Assembly: GCA_027924585.1 (NCBI GenBank)
Contig: BSBM01000361.1
Coordinates: forward strand, 42,114,501-42,178,500
Direction of reading: 5' to 3'
DNA length: 64,000 bases
Source: Larix kaempferi
Lineage: Eukaryota; Streptophyta; Pinopsida; Pinales; Pinaceae
Numbering within the stretch: position 1 is the first letter of the stretch; the number at the start of each line of letters is the position of its first letter. This document shows, piece by piece, positions 55,891 to 64,000 of this stretch. The position numbers and the translations under genes were made by a program. The notes below the pieces were generated by a model. That model had not been told where the DNA came from. It saw nothing but the letters and a program-made list of their open reading frames with translations, and ran no database searches.

Positions 55891-57606
55891 AAGATGATGT
55901 TGATATGGATTCTGATCATATCCCTCCCTCAAGGCCCAAGTGGGTAGAGAAAACAATTCAAAGTGTGGGAGAGCTTGTGGGTGATCCCCAAGATGCTAGG
56001 AAAACTAGATCTCAATTTCACAATTCCTTTGCATGTGATAATTCTGTATTGAGTGAGGCATGTTATTTGATGGTTGGATCTAATCCAATGTCATATTCAG
56101 AATCATGTACAAAACCAAGGTGGAAATCATCCATGCAAGAAGAGATGAACTCACTCCATGAGAACAAAACTTGGGATTTGGTCCCTCTCCCTCCCAAGAG
56201 GAAACTAGTGCAATGAAAATGGATTTATAGAACCAAAGTTGGATATGATGGGTCTGATATGAAGTATAAGGCCAATTTGGTGGCTAAGGGTTACTCTCAG
56301 GTCCAAGGAGTGGACTATACAGAGACATTTGCATCGGTGGCAAAGATGGACTCCGTAAGACTAGTTTTGGCCATTTGGGCTTCCAAGCGACGGGAGGTTC
56401 ATCACATGGATGTAAAAAGTGCCTTTCTTCATGGGGATATGAATGAGGAGATATATATGCAGCAGCCTGAAGGTTTGATTTCTGATCATACACTTGTTTG
56501 CAGGTTGAACAAATCACTCTATGGGCTCAAGCAAGCTCCTAGAGCATGGTATGCAAAATGGACAATTTTCTACTATCTTTGGGGTTTGAGAGGTGTAAGT
56601 CTGATCCAAATGTTTATATGCAGCATGTTAGTGACCTGATATTGATTATTGTACTATATGTTGATGATATTTTTATCATTGGTAGCTGCACCAAAGAACT
56701 TGACTCAGTTAAGAGAGCATTGCACAGTGCATTCTCCATGACCGATCTAGGATTGCTAAAACAATTTCTGGGTTTGGATATAGACCAAACTGTGAATGGA
56801 ATTTCTATATGTCAATCAAGGTATGCTTCAGATTTGCTGCAGAATTTTAAGATGGCTAAATGTAATTCTGCAAAATTTCCATTTCTTTCAGGAGTTAAGC
56901 TAAATGAGTGGGGTTCTTCTCCACTAGTGGACAGCTCGTTGTATAGGCAGCTTGTTGGAAGCTTGCTATATCTTACTCATTCTAGACCAGATTTGTCATA
57001 TGTTGTTGGGGCTGTTGCTAGGAACATGCAAGAACCTCATGAGATCCATTGGAAGGAAGCCAAGAGGATCCTTCATTATGTTCAGGATACTAAGTCCTTT
57101 GGTATCCATTATGTTGTTGGTTCATCCCTTGAACTAGCAGGATTTATAGATTCTGATTGGGTTGGTGATTGTATTGATCGGAAATAAACTTCTAGTTATG
57201 TTTTATGCTTGCACATGGACCTATTTGCTGGTCAATCAAGAAACAAAATACTATTTCATAATCTTCAGCTGAGGCCGAGTACAGGGGAGCAGTTAATGCA
57301 ACCAGACAATGTGTTTGGTTGCAAGGTATTCTTGCAGAGTTCGGGATTGTTTTTTATTCACCCACTATTCTTTGGTGTGATAATCAAAGTACAATCAAGA
57401 TTTCTACTGATCCAGTTCAGAGGAAAAGGACCAAGCACATAGAGATACACATGCATTACATTCAGGGTTTGGTGCATGACCGGACCATAGCATTGCAGTA
57501 TTGCCCTTCCAGTGAGCAAACTGCTGATAACTTCACCAAGTGTTTTACCAAGAAGACCTTCACTCACCTTAGATCTTTGCTTGGGGTGAGTGATGCATGG
57601 TGATGA
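55891..57606 (+). pseudogene. C2 reverse transcriptase and RNase H
   Basis: RT begins near 56110 (KPRWKSSMQEEMNSLHENKTWDLV), stop 56214, then YKANLVAKGYSQVQGVDY, SFLHGD-type HMDVKSAFLHGDMNEEIYM and LNKSLYGLKQAPRAWY. A frameshift at about 56560 leads into FLLSLGFERCKSDPNVY and the catalytic YVDDIFIIG near 56660. RNase H: SDWVGDCIDRK (57150-57186, then a stop), a frameshift, then LWCDNQSTIKISTDPVQRKRTKHIEI and ADNFTKCF to a stop at 57601. At least three frameshifts. Confidence 0.93.
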
Positions 57607-57775
57607 TTGGTGTATTCTGATATATGCCACATGTCCATTTTAGAGGGGAGGTTTTATTTCCCATGTGGTTTTCCTCCTTACCTTGGTTACATGGACAAAT
57701 AAATTTTTATGATGTAAAAGGTGACTTGAGCCTAGTTGCCAAGGCCTTATTTTTTATATTTTAGTAAGTCTAGCT

Positions 57776-57785
57776 TAAGGGGGGG
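57776..57785 (+). other. C2 polypurine tract
   Basis: AAGGGGGGG-type tract directly before TGTTAGAAC, the same sequence as the TR-GAG tract. Confidence 0.85.
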
Positions 57786-58490
57786 TGTTAGAACATTATT
57801 ACACCTATGTACATTAATCATTTATTAATTGATGGTTAATTAGTACCAAACAGCTTAATAATTACATCCCCAAGTTGGTTAGTGAGTAAATGGTCATTTA
57901 GCTTGAACCAGTTGGCAATGTGGACAAAACTGAGCATTGTGCCAAGTCAAACTAGCTGTTGGGTGCGCCCTCCTAGTCATTTATTGCTTCCTGTATGCCT
58001 AAGGCGCTCTTGCTCCTTGTTTTGTGGGATTCTCTTTGACCAAGGGCGCACATGCTCAAAATGTGGACAAAACTTGCCTCCTTTGCCCATTTTTAGCCAA
58101 TTCTAGCTGCATAACCTCTAACCAACCAGATTCTCCACATGTGTGAGGTCACATGGGCCTATCCAGTCATTCCCAACATTCACACAGTAGTTTCGAACCA
58201 GTTTGGGATGGTTTGGGATATTTTGGTCAACCTAGGGGGGTTTGAGCTATTTCTAAGCTAGATCAGTGTGAACACTCCAGATGGATTCGAATTGTTTCAG
58301 ATTTCTATAAATGGATGTTCTTAACCTATTTTGAGGTTGGACAGTTAATAATATTTACATTATTCACCCATTTCATGTGTTAATTGTTCTTCATTTTACA
58401 TATTTATGCTTTTTCTTGTAAATGTGTTGCAATCTTTTCACTAGTGAGGAATCCATAGTAGCTAGGTTCTGCTGTGATTCAAATTTTACA
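57786..58490 (+). repeat. C2 3' LTR
   Basis: 705 bp, TGTTAGAACATT...AATTTTACA, aligned end to end with the 5' LTR with few differences, so a relatively young insertion. TATAAATGG at 58305-58313. Confidence 0.94.
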
Positions 58491-58880
58491 GATATTGATC
58501 TGAATACATATATAAGCCACTTATTGACTCTCTTTTGCTGGTTATGTTTATGGTCTATTCGACCACTCAATTTATAATTTCATTTCTTGATTAAGGTATT
58601 ATTCATGTGAATGCTTATGAGTTTGTGGACATAACCAGTTTCTTGTTTAATGAATACTAATGGTTTATTTATGTGTTTTATATCTTTATATCTCAGCTCT
58701 TCTGGATTTCTTTATGATTTAGTGTTTTCATTTGTTTGATGATTAAATTATTCCCTTCTTATGAATGAATCCTTCAAACTAAAGTCAGAAAAAACCAATT
58801 CATTTTGCTTCAGTTTTTATTGAGATTGTTCTAGCTTGTACCCTTTGTAGTCTAGGGACAATTTCTAGCACAAAAATATT

Positions 58881-58898
58881 TGGTGTCGTTGCCGAGGA
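58881..58898 (+). promoter_or_regulatory. Gypsy-5 primer-binding site, tRNA-Asp type
   Basis: TGGTGTCGTTGCCGAGGA, almost the same as the Element 4 site at 44054. Two differences from TGGCGCCGTTGCCGGGGA. Confidence 0.78.
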
Positions 58899-58999
58899 TG
58901 GAGGTGAAGCATATCTTCCATGGGGTATTTTTATTGATCTGGTTTTGAGAGGTGAACAAGATCATAAACTTTTTTAGAATACATTTTCACCAAACAGTG

Positions 59000-60823
59000 G
59001 TTCAGAGTGGCTTCTAGGAAAGTTGGGACAAGAGGAAAACCTACTTCTCCATTATATTCAGGAGTCCCAGGTCTAGAGCAGATCTTGAAAGGGGCTAAGA
59101 AAAAGTTGGCTTCTTCTTCTTTCTGAATATCTCAATCTTCTTCTTCTTTACTTACTCCTGACGAGTCACAGCCAATAACTTCATTTTCTTATTCAGAACC
59201 TAAACTAGAAGAAGAAAAACAAGACTTATCATGGCTTTCTCCTACAACTCAAATTGATATTCAACACTTCTCTAGTCCATTTTCTTCCCAAAAAGTTAAA
59301 ACTGTGCCTCTTAGTAAGATCCCCTTGGTTCAACTTAAAGTTAATATTCCTACTCTTCATCCAGGTGCAAGTAAAATCAATAAGCCTCTTTCTTCATCAA
59401 GACAAACTAGCTCCAAGATGGTAGGACAACCTCTTGATATGATGGACTGTATAGTGGCAGCTAGATATGCTCCTTTAGTTCTTCCTCAACCAATGAATGC
59501 TCTACCTGTAGGAGACTATCAGAAGTACCTTCCTAGGTTTAATGGTTAGGGTGAAACTACTGCAGAGGTGCATTGGAATTCTTTTCTCAATTATGCAAAT
59601 AATCAGAATATTGAAGCAAAATATGTGTGGATGAGGATGTTTGTTCAGAGTTTGGATGGTGAGGTAAGGAAGTGGTTCAGAGATTTTCCTGCTAATTCAA
59701 TAACTTTAATAGAAGAATTACAAGATGCATTTATGAGATAGTGGGGGGACACAAAATACCATACTTACTACATCACTGAATTCGCAGCCTTAAAAAGGAA
59801 AAAGGATGAAGTTGTGGTTGAATTCTCAAAACATTTTAATAAGATGTATGGTAGGATTCCATGTAAGATTAAGCCTTCTAAGACATTGGCCAAGTTAACT
59901 TATGCCAATGCTTTTGATCACGATTTTTCTTTGCACCTAAGAGAAAGGAGGTCAATAACTTTGTTGAATATGCAGGAAGCTTCATTAGAGGTTGAGACTA
60001 GTATTTTGGCCACCAATAGGCTTAACGAGCATTCAGATTATCCAGTGCATGACAAGAAAGGTAAGAATGAAATGATGCCATCACCCTCCACTTCAAAAAC
60101 ATCAGAGAGTAAAATGGATGAGATGACCAAGTTGGTTAGAAGTTTAGTTGTGAAAATGAATAAGTTAGAGTTGGAAAAGAATTCAAGTAGACCTATTTAG
60201 GAAGGGGATAGAAATCCTAATCAATTTATACGCCCATTTGTTCCTAGATTTCTTCCTAGGGAAAGGAGAAATAATGGCATTCAGAGAGAAATAAGGGATA
60301 ATGCAGATCAACAAGCTCCACCCCCATTTAAAAACAATTTGGTAGATGAAGTAGAAGAGGTTGAAGACTTACAGTATGAAGATTTAGATTAGAATTTAAA
60401 TCACTTTGGAGAGCTGTCAGTTGAGGGTCTTCTAACTAAATCTCATTATCAGAATTCTGAAGTTTTCTCAGTTGTTCATCAAGAAGAGAATGATTTTGAA
60501 TCAGCAGATCCAGTTGGAATTTATCAGTCGGATCCAAAAAAGTCTTATAACCTAAGGTCTGGTCCTAAGCAAATTGCTCAAATTCCAAAAAAGAAGATGG
60601 TTGCTCCAAACAGGAAGTTACCTAATCCAACATTGGAAAAGAAACAAAGTCATGGTGATCAAATGAAATCTACAGAGGTTGAAGAAAGCCATATAATTGT
60701 TCAAACTTTTAATTTTGAGAATGAGATTTGTAAGGTTAAAATTTTTGTTCCATTAACCGAATTGATTAAGACATCTTGTTTTAGAGATCCTACCTTTAAA
60801 ATACTGAGTTCTCAAACTAATTA
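59000..60823 (+). pseudogene. Gypsy-5 gag
   Basis: Recognisable from RKVGTRGKPTSPLYSGVPG near 59015 (true start not found), stop near 59124, Ser/Pro-rich N-terminus, then the gag core: PVGDYQKYLPRFNG, stop 59547, VWMRMFVQSLDGEVRKWF, LQDAFMR, stop, YYITEFAALKRKKDEVVVEFSKHFNKMY. A helical segment (DEMTKLVRSLVVKMNKLELEK) and an acidic linker (LVDEVEEVEDLQYEDLD) follow. No zinc knuckle is visible, which is unusual for a Ty3/gypsy gag. The same frame continues into protease. Confidence 0.82.
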
Positions 60824-61380
60824 GTCCCCTTCAGATACTGTAAATCTTCAAGAAGAACACCCTACTATTATTCTTGGCTCTGATTCACCTGATAAGCCTG
60901 AAAACAATTCAAATTTTCCTCCTCCTTTTTACATTACCCTGATTGTCCATGACCAAATGATCAAAAATTGCTTGTTGGATTTTGGAGCTTCTCATAACCT
61001 TATGCATAAAGCAGTCATGGAAGCTCTTGGTTTGAGTGTCACAAAACCATATCATGACTTGTTTGCATTTGATTCTAGAACTGTAAAGTGCTTAGGTGTG
61101 ATTAAGGATATTGTGGTAAGTCTTTCCCAGTTACCTATGAAAAGTGTTATTATGGATGTGGTTATTGTAGACATTTCATCTAAGTTTGGTATGTTACTCT
61201 CAAGGTATTTGGAAAAGAAAATAGGGGGTACTTTGCAGATGGATTTGGAATATGAAACTATTCCAGTATTTGGGGGAGAGCATAGAAGATTGTACAGGGA
61301 ATTGCAGTTTGCTTATATAGTCACTGATGATAAGAATCCAACGAACCATCCCATTTATGCTGTAGATGAGGATCTGGGAT
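60824..61380 (+). pseudogene. Gypsy-5 protease
   Basis: FPPPFYITLIVHDQMIKNCLLDFGASHNLM at about 60915-61005, then EALGLSVTKPYHDLFAFDSRTVKCLGVIKDIVVSL and VIVDISSKFGMLLSR. The active-site triplet reads DFG instead of DSG. It continues without a stop from 60957 into the second RNase H. Confidence 0.8.
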
Positions 61381-61890
61381 CTTGTATGCTACATTTCAGT
61401 GATGAGGAGACAAATGACATGCTACGTGTAGAAAAGGAAGCACCAATCAGACCTATTATTGAACAAAGAGATGATCTATGGAAGATGTACTTTGATGGCT
61501 CATCATCCAAGGAAGGAGCAGGAGCATGCATTGTTTTGATTTATCCAAGAGGGGAGGTGATTTGTTTGATGTACAAATTGGAATTTTTTACTACTAATAA
61601 CATAGTTGAGTACGAAGCACTGATACTTGGGCTAAGAGCTGTAAAGGACTTGGGAATTCAACAGCTTTCTGTTTTTGGTGACTCCGAACTAGTGGTCCAG
61701 CAAGTGAAGGACAAATATCGAGTAAAACAGGATCTATTGAAGGTTTACAGAAATGAGGTATGAGATAGGATTGACAATTTCTTTGTAGCGTTCAATATTT
61801 CCTTTATTCTGAGGGATCAAAACCAAACAACAGATTCACTGGCTTTGGCAGCCATACATTTTAAAATTCCAAAAAAAACCTAGTTAAAAT
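61381..61890 (+). pseudogene. Gypsy-5 second (archaeal-type) RNase H
   Basis: LWKMYFDGSSSKEGAGACIVLIYPRGE with first catalytic D, TTNNIVEYEALILGLRAVKDLGI with catalytic E, FGDSELVVQQVKDKY with D, stop at 61761, then FILRDQNQTTDSLALAA with the final D region. All four catalytic positions are recognisable. It stands between protease and RT in the same frame, not after the normal RNase H and not after integrase as in Gypsy-1. Confidence 0.88.
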
Positions 61891-62980
61891 ATCCTATTGA
61901 AATTAAGTATAGTCCTACAGTACTAGATAATATCAGAAAATTGAGAGTTTTTGAAGATGATTTGGAAACTAAAAGGTCCTTGGAATTAACTGGGGAATTT
62001 TCTAATTCACAAATTGATCAGGACCAGGATGATGAAGTTGATGATACTGCTGCATATTCAGAAAATACAATTGTTGAGAATAAGATTATTGAGTTGAAGG
62101 GAAACTTTATTCCCAAGGGTTTGGTTCCCCTTGAGAGGATTTTTTCTAAATATGATACTCTCCTAAAACCTACTATGCAATCTTTAGAAGAGAACATTAT
62201 TAGCTGTAACATTGGTACAGAAGATCAACCCAATATGGTGAAAGTTTCCAAAGCTCTCTCAATTGAAGAAAGGAAGAGGTGCATTAAATTGTTGAAGGAA
62301 TTTATTGATATTTTTGCTTGGTCTTATGAAGACTTGAAAACCTATGACACTAGCATAATCGAGCATAAGGTTCCTTTAAATCCAAATGTAAAAAATTTTA
62401 GATAGAAACTTAGAAGAATCAATCCATCTTTGCTTCCAATCATAGAAAAAGAGGTTAAAAAGCTATTAGATGCAAAAATCATAGTTCCACTCAGATATTC
62501 ATCATGGGTAGAAAATTTGGTTCCAGTATGAAAGAAGAATGGAGAGATTAGGTTATGTGTGGATTTTCGAAATTTGAATAAGGCTTCACTAAAGGATAAT
62601 TATCCACTGCCCAAGAGTGAGCAAATTTTGCAGAAAGTGGTAGGTGCCTAGAGAATTTCAATGGTTGATGGATTTTCGGGGTATAATCAAATTGTTGTGC
62701 ATCCGGATGACAGGGAAAAACAACCTTCACTACCCCTTGGGGTACGTTTATGTATGATAAGATTCCATTTCATTTGATGAATGCTGGTGTGACTTTTCAA
62801 AGAGCTATGGATATAGCCTTTGTTGGAGAAAAAGAGAAATTTGTAGTAATCTATCTAGATGATATTACTATATTTTGTCAATCTGATGATGAACATTTGA
62901 AACATCTCAGACAAACATTCCTAAAATGTAGGAATTTTGGACTGTCTTTAAATCCTAAGAAGGAAATCTTTTAGGACATC
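61891..62980 (+). pseudogene. Gypsy-5 reverse transcriptase
   Basis: The linker (IPKGLVPLERIFSKYDTLLKP) and IDIFAWSYEDLKTYDTSIIEHKVPL lead to stop 62402. RT core: KLRRINPSLLPIIEKEVKKLL, LCVDFRNLNKASLKDNYPLP, VDGFSGYNQI. A frameshift near 62718 leads into FMYDKIPFHLMNAGVTFQRAMDIAF and VVIYLDDITIF with intact YLDD (62848-62880). NFGLSLNPKK ends in a second frameshift near 62965. Stops also at 62529 and 62649. Confidence 0.9.
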
Positions 62981-63525
62981 TAGTTTTAGCAGATGGTATT
63001 AGAATAGATCCTGAAAGAGTCAAAGCTATTTTGAATATCAGTATCCCTAGAAGTAAAAAAGATGTCGAGTCATTCATTGGAAAAATAAATTTTTTGAGAT
63101 GCTTTATCCCAAACTTTGCTGAAACTATCAAACACATAACATCAATGTTGATGAAATATCAGGAGGTAAAGTGGACAGCAGAAGCTAGACTTTAATTTGA
63201 GAAGATCAAGCAAGCCCTTACATAAGCTCCAGTGCTGGTAAAACCAGACTTTTCAAAAGACTTGTTGACTTTCTCTTTTGCATCTCAAGACACTATAGTT
63301 GTTCTATTGCAAAAAAATGCAGATGGATTAGAGTAGCCTATAGCTTTCTTTAGCAAGACACTTAGAGATTCATAATTAAAATACAATACACTAGAGAAAC
63401 AAGCATATGCACTGGTTAAGACCTTGAAGTTCTTTAGGATTTATATTCTGCATTCAAAGATCATTGCTTATGTACCTAATGCTGCCATTAAGGAAATTTT
63501 GACACAACCAAACAGTGAAGGTAAG
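62981..63525 (+). pseudogene. Gypsy-5 RNase H, 5' part
   Basis: Thumb/connection (LVLADGIRIDPERVKAIL, FIGKINFLRCFIPNFAETIKHI), then KIKQALT, stop, APVLVKPDFSKDLLTFSFAS, PIAFFSKTLRDS, stop, LEKQAYALVKTLKFFRIYIL and VPNAAIKEILTQPNSEGK. The first catalytic D of the usual TDAS is FAS here. It breaks off at 63525. Confidence 0.82.
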
Positions 63526-64000
63526 TGTAATGTCCCCATTTTGACCCCCTTTGTATTAAATCGTAAATGATGTAAATATTGTAATTTGATCATGGTGAGG
63601 AGCTCAAGGCCAAGGCCCCACCATTGATTTAGCGTTTTATGTATCGGTAATTAAAGAAATAGATGCCTATGGTTCTTGTGCTAGATAGGCACAATGTAAA
63701 TAAGACATCATGTAAATACGAATTTTTAATGAAAATACCCACAACTAGCTATGCAATGCAACAAAGAGATGGGGCATGATTCTACAAGGAAAAGGGAGGG
63801 AAATTATTCAAACCCTTGAGCCAATGGTGTTAATCCATGTTTCAATTAGAAAACCCATAAACCCTTAACTACCCATTTTGGGTTATGGACCCAATCATTT
63901 AATTCTTTCAGAAATTGGTTGAGGTAGTTAATGCTTTGGGAATGAAGAAGTATGACAGCCAATTTCGTGTATGGGCAAGCCATCAACCTGGGAAATCATA
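63526..64000 (+). repeat. Probable start of another LTR
   Basis: TGTAATGTCCCCATTTTGACC begins at 63526, directly after Gypsy-5 coding sequence that ends without its own stop. TGTAATG(T)CCC starts are typical of chromovirus LTRs, and 13055 (TGTATGTCACC) is similar in style. GTAAG (63521-63525) would be the left target copy. The right side lies outside the window. Confidence 0.5.

Larger units (their letters stand above)
52587..58490 (+). mobile_element. C2: full-length Ty1/copia element
   Basis: 5904 bp. LTRs 52587-53308 and 57786-58490, duplication GATAT on both sides (52582-52586, 58491-58495). Primer site, gag, protease, integrase, RT, RNase H and purine tract are all present in copia order, in broken frames. 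Confidence 0.95.
52489..58872 (+). repeat. Gypsy-5 LTR, split by C2
   Basis: Two pieces, 52489-52586 and 58496-58872, 475 bp when the copia element and one GATAT are removed. It starts TGATATTTTG after a purine tract and ends CTAGCACA eight bases before a tRNA-Asp-type primer site. It is thus preceded by a 3' end and followed by a 5' end of internal sequence. No second LTR is in view for comparison. Confidence 0.65.
58873..63525 (+). mobile_element. Gypsy-5: Ty3/gypsy with RNase H between protease and RT
   Basis: Internal part of an element using the split LTR at 52489-58872 as its 5' LTR. Order: primer site, gag, protease, archaeal-type RNase H, RT, normal RNase H. From about 59130 to 62400 everything lies in one frame interrupted only by stops, so it was one long polyprotein. 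The element is cut at 63526 in the RNase H; integrase is out of view. Confidence 0.87.

Overview
The window is wholly made of nested, decayed transposable elements; I find no host gene, rRNA, tRNA or CRISPR. The element set (Helitron, Ty1/copia with initiator-Met-tRNA primer sites, chromodomain Ty3/gypsy, Tat/Ogre-like Ty3/gypsy with a second RNase H) and the AT-rich composition point to a large plant nuclear genome. A gymnosperm or another giant-genome seed plant is plausible, but the species cannot be read from the sequence.

Layout. 1-2006: flank plus the N-terminal half of a Helitron Rep/helicase gene. 2007-11031: head-to-tail array of a gag-only copia-like element (here TR-GAG), four internal regions alternating with four LTRs of about 0.8 kb, a primer-binding site after each of the first three. 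11032-17285: 3' part of a chromovirus (RNase H, integrase, chromodomain, putative 4.2-kb LTR). 17286-49510: Gypsy-1, a Tat-like element broken into pieces (gag/PR/RT at 17.3-20.25 kb, RNase H/integrase at 40.1-41.8 kb, second RNase H at 41.87-41.99 and 49.21-49.51 kb).

Insertions into Gypsy-1. Gypsy-2 (20256-40095, minus strand, two 939-bp LTRs, target-site duplication TTACA) lies inside its RNase H. Gypsy-3 (26612-36476, plus strand, duplication ATGGG) lies inside Gypsy-2 and carries gag and protease but no RT, RNase H or integrase. Element 4 (41997-49213, gag only, tRNA-Asp-type primer site) lies inside the second RNase H. Removing each insertion restores the reading frame of its host, which proves the order of events.

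49511-64000: an unrecognised coiled-coil ORF (50501-52285) ends before a purine tract and a 475-bp LTR. That LTR is split by a complete Ty1/copia element (C2, 52587-58490, duplication GATAT) and then serves as the 5' LTR of Gypsy-5 (gag, PR, second RNase H, RT, RNase H). Gypsy-5 is cut at 63526 by what looks like the start of another LTR.

All coding regions carry stops and frameshifts, so nothing here looks autonomous today. The most unusual items are the LTR-sharing TR-GAG array, the two placements of the extra RNase H, the gag-protease-only Gypsy-3 with zinc knuckles after its protease, Element 4 whose two LTRs hold different unique sequences, and the coiled-coil ORF before a shared LTR.
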